From contig CANLOU010000001.1 of NCBI GenBank assembly GCA_947492995.1, positions 434,001 through 498,000 of the forward strand: 64,000 nt of DNA, in the 5' to 3' direction. Shown here piece after piece: positions 15,936 through 24,539 of this stretch. Origin of the DNA: an uncultured Litoreibacter sp. GTDB lineage: Bacteria > Pseudomonadota > Alphaproteobacteria > Rhodobacterales > Rhodobacteraceae. Both the position numbers and the translations under genes were made by a program. The first letter of the stretch is position 1, and every line of letters starts with the position of its first letter. The notes below the pieces were generated by a model. That model saw nothing but the letters and a program-made list of their open reading frames with translations. It was not told the DNA's origin and did not search any database.

Positions 15936-16565
15936 ATGCGGGCATTTCTGATCTGGCTTCTCATGTCCGGCGCGGCGCTGGCCGAGGGCGAAAAAGCGGG
16001 CGAGTTCGACTATTACGTTCTCGCCCTCAGCTGGTCGCCAAACTGGTGCGCTCTGGAGGGCGACGCCCGCGCATCCGATCAATGCGACCCCCGTCACGAT
16101 CACGGCTGGATCATGCACGGGCTGTGGCCTCAGTTTGAACGCGGCTGGCCGTCTTACTGCAACAGCTTTGAACGCAACCCGTCCCGCTCCGACACAAACG
16201 CCATGGCCGACATTATGGGCACGGGCGGCTTGGCGTGGCATCAATGGAAGAAACACGGGCGCTGCTCCGGCCTGTCGTCACGCGACTACTTTGCCCTGTC
16301 GCGCGAGACCTACGCCAAGATCACCCGCCCCGCGATCTTCCGCAAGCTCAAGGACCCCGTGAAGCTGCCCGCCCATGTCATAGAAGAGGCGTTCTTGCTG
16401 GAAAATGAAGGCCTCAAAACCGGCGGCATCACCATCACCTGCAAAAATCGCCACATCCAAGAGGCGCGGATTTGCCTGACCAAGGATTTGGAATTCCGCA
16501 ATTGCGGGGCCGACACGATCCGCGATTGCAAGATGGATGACGCGCTGTTCACGCCTGTCAGGTAG
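15936..16565 (+). CDS. Ribonuclease T2 family protein
   Basis: 209 residues with a short signal peptide (MRAFLIWLLMSGAALA). The first conserved active-site segment is intact: WIMHGLWPQ with H61. The second reads WHQWKKHGRC (101-110), with H102, K106 and H107 present but Gln103 where most T2 RNases have the catalytic Glu of HEWxKHG. Several Cys for disulfides (C38, C50, C75, C110) are present. It is probably a periplasmic RNase, perhaps with reduced activity. Divergent from trcR. Confidence 0.88.
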   Translation: MRAFLIWLLMSGAALAEGEKAGEFDYYVLALSWSPNWCALEGDARASDQCDPRHDHGWIMHGLWPQFERGWPSYCNSFERNPSRSDTNAMADIMGTGGLAWHQWKKHGRCSGLSSRDYFALSRETYAKITRPAIFRKLKDPVKLPAHVIEEAFLLENEGLKTGGITITCKNRHIQEARICLTKDLEFRNCGADTIRDCKMDDALFTPVR

Positions 16566-16595
16566 GGCTGCCGTTAACCTTTCGCCATGCGCATC

Positions 16596-16628
16596 AAATA
16601 CACATGAAATACATATGAAATACACATT
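16596..16628. repeat. Three tandem 11-bp units
   Basis: AAATACACATG, AAATACATATG and AAATACACATT follow one another directly (16596-16606, 16607-16617, 16618-16628). The tract lies between convergent RNase T2 and quinone oxidoreductase genes and is AT-rich against its surroundings. It may vary in copy number. Confidence 0.85.
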
Positions 16629-16649
16629 TCGAAAAACGGGGCCAAAGCC

Positions 16650-17615
16650 CTAAATCTTAAGGACAATCTTCCCGATATGGGCAGAGCTTTCCATCCGTTC
16701 ATGCGCCTGCGCCGCATCATTTAGCACAAACTCCGAATCCATCACCGGTTTGATGGTTCCCGCCTCAATCAAAGGCCACACCTTGGCCCTTAATTCATTG
16801 GCGATCCGCGCCTTGGCAAGGTCGCTTTGCGGGCGCAACGTGGACCCCGTGATGGTCAGCCGCCGCGTCATCACAAAGGCGAAATTCAGCTCGACCTTCG
16901 GGCCTTGCAGAAACGCAATCTGCACCAGCCGGCCGTCCATCGCTAAGGCTTTGATGTTGCGCGGAATATAGTCCCCGCCCACCATATCCAAAATCAGGTC
17001 AACACCACCCTCAGCCTTCATCTCGGCCACAAAATCCGCGTCGCGGTAATTGATCGCTTTCTCTGCGCCCAGGTCCAGACAGGCCTGACATTTTTCGTCT
17101 GATCCGGCAGTGGCAAAAACCCTTGCGCCAAAGGCCTTCGCCAGCTGAATGGCCGTCGTCCCGATGCCGCTGGACCCGCCATGCACAAGGAACTTTTCGC
17201 CCGCCTTCAGCCCGCCCCGCATGAACACATTTGACCACACCGTGAAGAACGTCTCCGGCAAAGCCGCAGCCTCCGCCATGCTCAGGCCCTTGGGCACAGG
17301 CAGGCAATGCGCCGCGGGCGTCACCACATACTCCGCATACCCGCCTCCCGGCAGCAACGCGCAGACCTTGTCGCCCACCGCCAAAGACACGCCCGCGCCC
17401 ACCGCGGACACGGTCCCCGCGCCCTCCAAACCGGGCAAGGGCGACGCGCCCGCAGGCGGATCATAGGCCCCCGCCCGCTGCAACGCGTCGGGGCGGTTCA
17501 CGCCCGCATAGTCCAGCTTGATAACCACCTCCCCCGCGCTCGCCTCGGGCATCGGGGCGTCCACAGGGGCCAACACGTCTGGCCCGCCGGGCTTGGTGAT
17601 CTCAACTGCGCGCAT
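16650..17615 (-). CDS. NAD(P)H:quinone oxidoreductase, zeta-crystallin/PIG3-like
   Basis: 321 residues, zinc-free MDR fold. N-terminal GroES-like domain with GVNRPDALQRAGAYDPPAGA and LPGLEGAGTV; Rossmann domain with LVHGGSSGIGTTAIQLAKAFG and the NADPH-type continuation ARVFATAGSDEKC. The structural-zinc Cys cluster is absent, as in quinone oxidoreductases. It reduces quinones or enones with NADPH. Twelve bases downstream of COQ9 on the same strand, so a shared transcript is likely. Confidence 0.92.
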   Translation of the reverse strand: MRAVEITKPGGPDVLAPVDAPMPEASAGEVVIKLDYAGVNRPDALQRAGAYDPPAGASPLPGLEGAGTVSAVGAGVSLAVGDKVCALLPGGGYAEYVVTPAAHCLPVPKGLSMAEAAALPETFFTVWSNVFMRGGLKAGEKFLVHGGSSGIGTTAIQLAKAFGARVFATAGSDEKCQACLDLGAEKAINYRDADFVAEMKAEGGVDLILDMVGGDYIPRNIKALAMDGRLVQIAFLQGPKVELNFAFVMTRRLTITGSTLRPQSDLAKARIANELRAKVWPLIEAGTIKPVMDSEFVLNDAAQAHERMESSAHIGKIVLKI

Positions 17616-17627
17616 AACGGAAAAGCC

Positions 17628-18317
17628 TTATTTTGTTGGTCGAATAGAACCCGGCAAGCCGGATCGCGGCATGGCCGATGGGGCCTTCACCTTCGACATC
17701 AGCCAATTCGGCCCCGCCATCAGCTTGGACCCCAGCGGGTGGTCCTTCACTTGGCTTTTCAGCTTCTCGAACTGCATCACATTGTCGATGCGGCGGTCCA
17801 GAAACTCCCATGTCGCGGCGTGGCCTTCGCTGTCATCGCCCAGCCAGAACAACACGGTGGACCCATAGACCCCCGACAGGATCGTGCGCTTGGAATACCA
17901 GTTAAAATCGTCCGAGCTGTCGCCCAGCGTCGTCCAAATCGCGTCCGCCGTGCCCCAGACCAGCTTGGCCCCAGTGGCTGCATTTTGGGGCAATGCAAAC
18001 AACGCCGTGCCCCGCCGCACCGCTTCTTTGTGGTCGCCCACCGCTTCCAGCCGGAACCGCACGCCAGCGGCCACGCGGTCGCGGAACCGCATCGACAACA
18101 AGTTTTCACGGGTCAACCGCGCCACCATGTCGGCGTCGCCACGCTCGTGAAAGGCCACGGCCATGTCGACAGCGGGACGCGGGAAAATTGATTTGGCAAC
18201 GGCTGCGTCAATGCCTGTATCTTGCACAGCGCTGTTAAACGCGTCATCTGACCAGCCATCGAACACAACATGGTCCAAGGCGGCATCCAAAAGGCGGTCT
18301 TTATCAGTCTCTGACAT
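17628..18317 (-). CDS. COQ9 family protein (ubiquinone biosynthesis)
   Basis: 229 residues. The N-terminus resembles a TetR fold (LLDAALDHVVFDGWSDDAF), as in eukaryotic COQ9. The domain core includes RENLLSMRFRDRVAAGVRF and the C-terminal DDSEGHAATWEFLDRRIDN. COQ9 binds lipid and assists COQ7-type hydroxylation in mitochondria; homologues are confined to alphaproteobacteria and mitochondria. Upstream of the quinone oxidoreductase on the same strand and divergent from rpsU. Confidence 0.92.
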   Translation of the reverse strand: MSETDKDRLLDAALDHVVFDGWSDDAFNSAVQDTGIDAAVAKSIFPRPAVDMAVAFHERGDADMVARLTRENLLSMRFRDRVAAGVRFRLEAVGDHKEAVRRGTALFALPQNAATGAKLVWGTADAIWTTLGDSSDDFNWYSKRTILSGVYGSTVLFWLGDDSEGHAATWEFLDRRIDNVMQFEKLKSQVKDHPLGSKLMAGPNWLMSKVKAPSAMPRSGLPGSIRPTK

Positions 18318-18422
18318 ATCGCAGGCTCCTTGTTTTCCTGTGTAGACAAGTTAGGGCGGCTTTGCTATCAGGCCACTTCCTGCAATCTTGCAAACTCTAA
18401 CTTAGGAAGGTGGTGACACCAC

Positions 18423-18629
18423 ATGCAGGTAAGCGTTCGTGACAACAATGTCGATCAGGCGTTGCGCGCTCTGAAGAAGAAACTTCAGCGCGAAGGCGTT
18501 TTTCGTGAAATGAAGCTGAAGCAACATTTCGAAAAACCGTCCGTCAAGAAAGCACGCGAGAAGGCCGAGGCCATCCGCCGCGCCCGCAAGCTGGCTCGTA
18601 AAAAAGCACAGCGCGAAGGCGGGATGTAA
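18423..18629 (+). CDS. rpsU: 30S ribosomal protein S21
   Basis: 68 residues. Begins [20 protein letters not shown], continues [18 protein letters not shown] and ends in a very basic helix, the standard S21 pattern. S21 contacts the anti-Shine-Dalgarno end of 16S rRNA. Ribosome site TAGGAAGGTGG lies close upstream. It is monocistronic, closed by a strong terminator. Confidence 0.97.
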   Translation: MQVSVRDNNVDQALRALKKKLQREGVFREMKLKQHFEKPSVKKAREKAEAIRRARKLARKKAQREGGM

Positions 18630-18660
18630 ATCTCACCTCATTGCGATTGAGAAAAAACGA

Positions 18661-18694
18661 CCCCCGCAGCGCAAGCTTCGGGGGTTTGTTTTTG
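18661..18694 (+). terminator. Rho-independent terminator of rpsU
   Basis: CCCCCG-C-AGC-GCAA-GCT-T-CGGGGG (18661-18684) then TTTGTTTTTG, 31 bases after the rpsU stop. GCAA loop, clear U-tract. Confidence 0.9.
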
Positions 18695-18725
18695 TCTGGT
18701 TCACGGGGAATTGGTTAACAGCAGG

Positions 18726-19325
18726 TTAACCGTCAGCAGGCAGCTTGCTGGAGTTATCATCCGGATCGTCGTCATACACCTTGCGGGTTTTGACACCCGG
18801 CAGCTTGGCAAAGGCATCCATCGTCTTGGTCGGGAAATAGCCCACTGGGATGCTTTCAAAGCCCGGCAGTTGTGACAAAATCTTGGACGTGGATAGGGAG
18901 CATTGCGCCTTTGGCACCGCCCCATAATTGGCCGCCAGTTGCAGCGCTTGCTGCGCCACTTCGGGGCTTACTTGAATTTCCTGAATGACCGAATGATACG
19001 TCTCACGCGTATGATAATCCACGTAGACGTCAACCATGCGGTCGGTCATGCCGTAATGCAGGTCGTTGCGTTCCGGCGCGTTGGGGCTCCACCAAGTCCC
19101 GGCTGGGTCCCAGACGACCCTCTGCGAGCCGTTGATAAGAAGCCCGGTATGGCCTCCCGACCCGGATCGGTTGTTGATGACTGTAATCAGGGTCAGCGTC
19201 GATGGACCCGGCGCGCGGTAAGCCACGCGGTCGATCTCGTGCTGCTCGGACCAGATGGGTTCCGCTCCGCAGGCGGCAAGGCCGCCCATCAAGGCAAGCG
19301 CAAACAGGGACCGAGGCAACTTCAT
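18726..19325 (-). CDS. Lipoprotein, unknown function
   Basis: 199 residues. Signal peptide with lipobox LAAC, lipidated Cys at 19 (MKLPRSLFALALMGGLAAC). The mature part includes SGSGGHTGLLINGSQRVVWD, where GHTGL and the later YHTRETYH carry conserved-looking His, and a Cys in PKAQCSLSTSKIL. A His...Cys pairing would fit an NlpC/P60- or DUF4105-like peptidase fold, but I cannot confirm it. Next on the strand is the cox subunit IV gene, 16 bases away. Confidence 0.72.
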   Translation of the reverse strand: MKLPRSLFALALMGGLAACGAEPIWSEQHEIDRVAYRAPGPSTLTLITVINNRSGSGGHTGLLINGSQRVVWDPAGTWWSPNAPERNDLHYGMTDRMVDVYVDYHTRETYHSVIQEIQVSPEVAQQALQLAANYGAVPKAQCSLSTSKILSQLPGFESIPVGYFPTKTMDAFAKLPGVKTRKVYDDDPDDNSSKLPADG

Positions 19326-19341
19326 AACAACTGTGCTTTGC

Positions 19342-19482
19342 TTAGCCGTTAATCATCGCTAGCAGCACCAGAAACACCAGAATGCCGATGACGGAATAGG
19401 TGGTGAATTTCACGAAGCCTTCAAAGGTCTTTTCCTGATCTTTGTAGTCCATCGTGCCGTGTTCGTGCTCTTGCTCAGCCAT
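19342..19482 (-). CDS. aa3-type cytochrome c oxidase subunit IV
   Basis: 46 residues, very short. Sequence starts MAEQEHEHGTMDYKDQEKTF, then GFVKFTTY and one hydrophobic helix (VIGILVFLVLLAM) ending ING. This is the pattern of the small single-helix subunit IV of alphaproteobacterial aa3 oxidases (as in Paracoccus), which packs against subunits I and III. It is away from other cox genes, as is common. Upstream of, and possibly co-transcribed with, the lipoprotein. Confidence 0.88.
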   Translation of the reverse strand: MAEQEHEHGTMDYKDQEKTFEGFVKFTTYSVIGILVFLVLLAMING

Positions 19483-19571
19483 GTTGGCCTCCGTCTTTGA
19501 AGTGTTGTGCATCGCTTAGCGGATTCTCCGGCCACTGTCACGGGGCAGAAATGCCGCGCCCTTGGTTCGGG

Positions 19572-20033
19572 TCAGTCCTCTTCCAGCTGCTGCGCCAGCC
19601 GAAACCCGATGCGGTTCGGCTCTGGCTGATCCACCTCTTTTGGCAGGGCGCGCAACAGCACGTTCAGTTGGCTGACATGCTGGATTTGCTGGGTTTTGGT
19701 GCCCGTCGGGTCAGAGCCGTAGAAGGTGATGATGTCGGGCGCATAGAACCCCATCCCCTCGATGCGCATCACACCGGCGTCTCCGCCGGTGAAACCCATC
19801 GCGATTTCCTCGCCTTTATCCAACTGCTCTTCGAAATTCTTGATGTAAAGCACCAGCCGCTCATAGGCCCACTCGGCCGGGGATTTCTGCGCCACGGGCG
19901 TTTTCGCCACGCCGTCCGGCAAGGGCTCTTGTTCCGCTGTCGGCGCGGTTTGCTTTAGATGAATGGCACGCGCTTTGGGTGGCAAAGCGGCTGTTTCAAT
20001 GGCTTCCGCCGTGGTCTCGATCCGGTCGTCCAT
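19572..20033 (-). CDS. DUF6173-type conserved protein
   Basis: 153 residues, no signal or membrane segment. A variable N-terminal third is followed by AEWAYERLVLYIKNFEEQLD, EEIAMGFTGGDAGVMRIEGMGFYAPDII as the conserved core, and TFYGSDPTGTKTQQIQHVSQLNVLL. I know this as a DUF6173-like protein of Rhodobacterales with unknown role. It lies 3 bases after the MBL gene on the same strand, so it belongs to the acyl-CoA dehydrogenase-MBL operon. Confidence 0.7.
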   Translation of the reverse strand: MDDRIETTAEAIETAALPPKARAIHLKQTAPTAEQEPLPDGVAKTPVAQKSPAEWAYERLVLYIKNFEEQLDKGEEIAMGFTGGDAGVMRIEGMGFYAPDIITFYGSDPTGTKTQQIQHVSQLNVLLRALPKEVDQPEPNRIGFRLAQQLEED

Positions 20034-20036
20034 CGT

Positions 20037-21068
20037 TCAAGCCTTCGTCTGGTACAAATACGCCCCGTCTTCACGCAAGGAGCGTGTTACTTTTCCTGCC
20101 AAATACAGGTGATGGCAATGGGCCATCGCCTCCACCAGCGCCAGCCCGTATTCCCCGCCACCAATCTCGCGTTTGAACAGGATGATGAACGTCTCTCCCG
20201 CAGAATGCGGCTCGCTCAGGAAATGCTCCAGCCGCTTCAACGCGCCATGATGGTTGTCGATCAGCTGGGTCAGCCGCAAAGGCAGCCCCATAAACGGCAG
20301 TTTATGGCCCGGCAGCACCAATTGGTCGGGCGTTGCGTAGGTGCTCATCCGCTCGCAGGTCTCCAACCAGTCAGAGACAGGGTCCGCCTCAGGTTCATTC
20401 GGATAAACCCCCAGATTGGGAGAGATCGAGGGGATCAACTGATCCCCGCCAATTACAACGCCATCATCTGACCACAAGGTCGCATGTTCCGGTGCGTGGC
20501 CATTGCCGATGCGCACGTCCCAGTCACGCCCGCCAATCGTGATCCGGTCACCTTCGCGGATTCGCGTATAGCCCTGCGGCATCGCCGCGACGCAATCGGA
20601 GAAATTGAACGGGCGTTCAGTCTTGCGCTTCTCCAGAACGTCCTTTGCCATACCACCGCGCGTATAAAACGTAATTGCCTCAGCCGTCGGCACAGGTTGG
20701 TCGTCCAGCACCAGCATCCGCGCCATCAGCCATGCGGTGCGGGTGGCCACCAGCTCAGCGCCGTGCTGCGTCTGAAACCACCCGGCCATGCCAATATGGT
20801 CGGGGTGGTGATGGGTCACGATCACGCGCGTCACAGGCTTGCCGCCCAACGGCCCCGCCATCAGCGTTTCCCAAATTTTCACGCCACGTTTGGAATAGAA
20901 CCCCGTGTCCACAACAGCCCATCCATCGCCGTCGGCAATGGCGTAGACGTTCACATGGTCCAGCTTCATCGGCAGCGGCAGGCGCATCCACAAGATACCG
21001 TCAGCAACCTCAACTGCCTCTCCTTCAGCGGGGATATCCTCGAACGGGTAGGTGAGCTTTTGGCTCAA
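20037..21068 (-). CDS. Metallo-beta-lactamase fold hydrolase
   Basis: 343 residues, no signal peptide. Metal motif THHHPDHIGMAGW (HxHxDH), a downstream GHAPEHATLW His, a metal Asp in GGDQLIPSI and a final His in LPGHKLPFMG, so the binuclear site looks complete. A C-terminal extension of helices follows. Its start overlaps the acyl-CoA dehydrogenase stop by 4 bases; a thioesterase-like or glyoxalase II-like role on acyl-CoA products would fit this pairing but is inference. Confidence 0.9.
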   Translation of the reverse strand: MSQKLTYPFEDIPAEGEAVEVADGILWMRLPLPMKLDHVNVYAIADGDGWAVVDTGFYSKRGVKIWETLMAGPLGGKPVTRVIVTHHHPDHIGMAGWFQTQHGAELVATRTAWLMARMLVLDDQPVPTAEAITFYTRGGMAKDVLEKRKTERPFNFSDCVAAMPQGYTRIREGDRITIGGRDWDVRIGNGHAPEHATLWSDDGVVIGGDQLIPSISPNLGVYPNEPEADPVSDWLETCERMSTYATPDQLVLPGHKLPFMGLPLRLTQLIDNHHGALKRLEHFLSEPHSAGETFIILFKREIGGGEYGLALVEAMAHCHHLYLAGKVTRSLREDGAYLYQTKA

Positions 21069-22771
21069 GCGACCAGATCTTCTACGCTCAGCTCATACAG
21101 ATCATCCGCGCCGCACCGCACATGGTCGGCAAGCCCGCGATGTTCAGGCAACAGGCGTTGAATGTAGACACGTGCCAGCTTGGTCCGTGCGCTCCCTACC
21201 CCATCGGCGTGGCCCGCACACATGTGGTAGAACGCACCCAGAACCCGCGCAAAGAGGCGCAGATAGGCGACCGAGCCCGCAAAGCGGTCGTTCATATCCT
21301 GTTGCACCAACCATTCCGTGGTTTCGCGCAGGTTTTCGCTGGCCTCAAACAAGGCCTCAGCGGCGTAGGGTGCGATCTCTTTGCAGGCCTCGGCTTGTGC
21401 CTCGATCTCGTCGATCAACGCAAAGGCGGCTTCCCCGCCATCCATCATCTTACGGGCCACCAAATCCATGGCCTGAATGCCGTTGGTGCCCTCATAAATC
21501 GCCGTCACCCGCACGTCGCGCAGATATTGCGCGGCGCCGGTTTCCTCGATGAAGCCCATGCCGCCATGCACTTGGATGCCCTTCTGCGCGACATCAATGC
21601 CCACATCCGTGCCAAACGCCTTGGCAATCGGCGTCAGCAGCGCTGCGCGGGCTTTCCAGGCGTCATCATCCGTCGCATTGCCCATATCAATCGCCATCGC
21701 ACAAGCCGCCCCGATCGCCCGCGCCGCGAACACATCCGCCTTCATCTCCGCCAGCATGCGTCGCACATCGGCGTGGCCTATGATGGTCTCGCCCTCATGT
21801 GCGCGGCCCTGCTTGCGGTCCATCGCATAGCCCAGCGCGTGTTGATACGCGGCCTCCGCCACGGCGATGCCTTGCCCGCCGACGCCCAGCCGCGCGTTGT
21901 TCATCATCGTGAACATTGCGGCCATGCCTTTGTTTTCTTCGCCAATCAGCCAGCCTTGGGCACCGTCATATTGCATTACCGCAGTCGGCGATCCGTGCAG
22001 GCCCATCTTATGTTCCAGCGAGACCACTTTCAGCGTGTTCGCCACGCCCGGTTTGCCGTTCTCGTCCGGGATCAGTTTCGGCACCATGAACAGGGAAATG
22101 CCCTTGGTCCCGGCACCTGCATCCGGCAGGCGCGCCAGCACCAGATGGCAGACGTTTTCGGTAAAGTCATTGTCGCCCCAGCTGATATAAATCTTCTGCC
22201 CAGTGACCGCATAAGTCCCGTCGCCGTTGGGTTCCGCCTTGGTCCGCAAGGCGCCTACGTCAGACCCCGCCTGCGGTTCGGTCAGGTTCATCGTGCCCGA
22301 CCACGCGCCGGAGATGAGATTGGGCAGGTACAGCGCCTTGATCTCGTCGGATGCGTGATGTTCCAGCGCTTCAATCTGGCCTTGCGTCATCAGCGGGTTC
22401 AATTGCAGCGACAGGCACGCGCCGCCCATCATTTCATTGACCGCGTTCACAACCGATTGCGGCAGGCCCATGCCGCCAAATTCCGGATCGCCTGCCATGC
22501 CGACCCAGCCACCGTCAGCAATCGCTTTGTAGCCGTCGCCATACCCAGGCGAGGTGCGCACAACGCCATTCTCCAATACGGCAGGGTGCGTGTCGCCATT
22601 TCGCTGCAAGGGGGCCAGAACTTCGCTGGCCATCTTGGCGGCCTCTTCCAAAATGGCAGAGGTCAGGTCCGGCGTCGCTTCGGCAAACTTTTCGGTCTCC
22701 GACACTTGTGAAAATCCGACAACTTTGTCGAACAGGAACTGATACTCGCTGGCGGGGGCACGATATGGCAT
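21065..22771 (-). CDS. Acyl-CoA dehydrogenase, DmdC-like
   Basis: 568 residues from the ATG at 22771, chosen for GGAGA upstream (an ATG at 22786 is alternative). This is the long ACAD form (about 570-600 residues) with a C-terminal acetyl-CoA dehydrogenase-like extension. Visible: WSGTMNLTEPQAGSDVGALR (FAD/substrate loop), GISLFMVPKLIP, LEHKMGLHGSPTAVMQYD, and YEGTNGIQAMDL with the catalytic Glu. The group includes 3-methylmercaptopropionyl-CoA dehydrogenase of DMSP demethylation, but paralogues with other substrates are frequent in roseobacters, so DmdC is not certain. Operon with the MBL hydrolase. Confidence 0.9.
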   Translation of the reverse strand: MPYRAPASEYQFLFDKVVGFSQVSETEKFAEATPDLTSAILEEAAKMASEVLAPLQRNGDTHPAVLENGVVRTSPGYGDGYKAIADGGWVGMAGDPEFGGMGLPQSVVNAVNEMMGGACLSLQLNPLMTQGQIEALEHHASDEIKALYLPNLISGAWSGTMNLTEPQAGSDVGALRTKAEPNGDGTYAVTGQKIYISWGDNDFTENVCHLVLARLPDAGAGTKGISLFMVPKLIPDENGKPGVANTLKVVSLEHKMGLHGSPTAVMQYDGAQGWLIGEENKGMAAMFTMMNNARLGVGGQGIAVAEAAYQHALGYAMDRKQGRAHEGETIIGHADVRRMLAEMKADVFAARAIGAACAMAIDMGNATDDDAWKARAALLTPIAKAFGTDVGIDVAQKGIQVHGGMGFIEETGAAQYLRDVRVTAIYEGTNGIQAMDLVARKMMDGGEAAFALIDEIEAQAEACKEIAPYAAEALFEASENLRETTEWLVQQDMNDRFAGSVAYLRLFARVLGAFYHMCAGHADGVGSARTKLARVYIQRLLPEHRGLADHVRCGADDLYELSVEDLVA

Positions 22772-22902
22772 GACTGTCTCCGTCATTTGCGCGGCTAGGC
22801 AGCCTCGCGGGGATCGGTTAAAGGGCTTGTTGAGTTGACGATAATGTGCCGCGCGGGCGTGCCTCCATCAAGGGGGACGCAGCGTCAGAACGGGAAATCC
22901 GG

Positions 22903-23835
22903 GTGACCGAGACACTAAATGCAAGCCAACTGCATGATGCCGCACGTTTGTTGCGTGATGGGGGTCTTGTCGCATTCCCGACAGAGACGGTCTACGGGCT
23001 GGGCGCGGATGCAAGCAATGCCAAGGCCGTCGCCGCGATTTACGCAGCCAAAAACCGCCCCTCCTTCAACCCGCTGATCGTGCATCTGCCCAGCATCGGG
23101 GCCGCCCACACCTACGTCACCTTCACCGACGAGGCGCTGACACTTGCGCAGGCCTTCTGGCCCGGCCCGATGTCCTTGGTCCTGCCACTGCGCCCCGACG
23201 CCGGGCTGTCTGACTTGGTCACTGCCGGGTTAACGACCGTCGCAATTCGCATCCCCGCTCATCCTTTGGCGCGCGAGCTGCTTGAGCAAGCGGGCGTTCC
23301 CGTTGCGGCCCCATCTGCCAATCCGTCCGGGAAAATCAGCCCGACCACGGCGGCGCATGTGCTTGACGGGCTCGATGGTCGCATCGCGGCGGTGCTGGAC
23401 GGGGGGGCCTGTGGCGTCGGCCTCGAATCCTCCATCTTCGGGGGCGACCCGATCACCTTGCTCAGACCCGGCGGCATCTCGGTGGAGGCGGCATCTGCCG
23501 CATTGGGGCGAGAGGTCAAACAAGGCGGCGCGCTGTCAAAACCCAACGCGCCGGGCCAATTGGCGTCTCACTATGCCCCCGACGCTGGCGTGCGGTTGAA
23601 CGCGGCCAAAGGCGCAGCCCCGCATTTGGGGTTCGGCGCGGGGCCTTCTGATTTGAACCTGTCGCCCTCCGCCAACCTGACAGAGGCGGCGACAAACCTG
23701 TTCTCAATGCTTCGCAAAATGGACGCCCTAGCCGCAAAACAAAACGCCGGCCACTTCACGGTCGCGCCAATTCCTGCAACCGGCCTTGGCCTCGCGATCA
23801 ATGATCGGTTGACCCGCGCCGCAGCGCCCCGCTAG
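22903..23835 (+). CDS. L-threonylcarbamoyladenylate synthase (Sua5 type)
   Basis: 310 residues from the GTG at 22903 (TETLNASQLHDAARLLRDGG); a GTG at 22846 is alternative. YrdC domain: LVAFPTETVYGLGADA, KNRPSFNPLIVHL with the KR.S.NPL motif, and PSANPSGKISPTTA. The C-terminal Sua5 domain begins after the PGQLASHYAPD linker. It makes the TC-AMP used by TsaBD for t6A37 of ANN-decoding tRNAs. Its stop is shared with yqgE (CTAG). Confidence 0.94.
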   Translation: MTETLNASQLHDAARLLRDGGLVAFPTETVYGLGADASNAKAVAAIYAAKNRPSFNPLIVHLPSIGAAHTYVTFTDEALTLAQAFWPGPMSLVLPLRPDAGLSDLVTAGLTTVAIRIPAHPLARELLEQAGVPVAAPSANPSGKISPTTAAHVLDGLDGRIAAVLDGGACGVGLESSIFGGDPITLLRPGGISVEAASAALGREVKQGGALSKPNAPGQLASHYAPDAGVRLNAAKGAAPHLGFGAGPSDLNLSPSANLTEAATNLFSMLRKMDALAAKQNAGHFTVAPIPATGLGLAINDRLTRAAAPR

Positions 23836-24407
23836 GCGCGCCCGCCCTCTGCTGACAGCAGCAGCGGGTCGATGCCCATCAGCTTCAGGGCTGCCTGCCA
23901 TTTGCCCGCGTCCTCGCGGCCAAAGATCAGCCCTTCGGTGGCGTCGCCAATCAGCCAGCCATTGCGCACGATCTCGTCTTCCAGCTGCCCCGGGCCCCAG
24001 CCCGCGTAGCCCATCGCCAACAGCGCCTGATCCGGCCCGTCGCCCATCGCGATGTCTTCCAGAATGTCCAGTGTGGCGGTCATGCCAAACGTGTCACCAA
24101 CCTTCAGCGTCGCCTCGTTTTGTTCGTACTCGCCAGAGTGCAAAACAAAGCCGCGCCCAAACTCAACCGGCCCGCCAACATGGATGCGAATAGACCGCGC
24201 CGAGGGCGGGGCCTCGATCTCCAATTGCTTCAAAAGGTCTTTGAATTTCAGGTCATCGGCAGGCTTGTTCACGATCAAGCCCATCGCACCCTTCTCGGAA
24301 TGCGAGCAAATGAAGATCACGGATTGTTCAAACCGCTGATCCCCCATCGAGGGCATCGCGATCAACAACCGGCCGTTCAAATCCATGGAATCGTTTGGTT
24401 TCTCCAT
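23832..24407 (-). CDS. yqgE: YqgE/AlgH family protein (UPF0301)
   Basis: 191 residues from the ATG at 24407; an ATG at 24386 (MDLNGRLLIAMPSMGD) is possible. Core features: GRLLIAMPSMGDQRFEQSVI, HSEKGAMGLIVNKPADDL, HVGGPVEFGRGFVLHS and LLAMGYAGWGPGQLEDEI, which match the YqgE family closely. Structures are known but the function is not. Convergent with the Sua5 gene with a 4-base stop overlap; divergent from the DsbD-like gene. Confidence 0.93.
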   Translation of the reverse strand: MEKPNDSMDLNGRLLIAMPSMGDQRFEQSVIFICSHSEKGAMGLIVNKPADDLKFKDLLKQLEIEAPPSARSIRIHVGGPVEFGRGFVLHSGEYEQNEATLKVGDTFGMTATLDILEDIAMGDGPDQALLAMGYAGWGPGQLEDEIVRNGWLIGDATEGLIFGREDAGKWQAALKLMGIDPLLLSAEGGRA

Positions 24408-24539
24408 AAAACAAGGGTGCTGCGTGTGGCGCTCAGGCGCAAGGGGAACTGCCCAAAAAGAGCGACAGTGGCGCAACTGTAGCAAACTCTCGCTTAGACG
24501 TGATTTCCTGTGTGGCGGCCCCCCTCCTATGTATACAGC

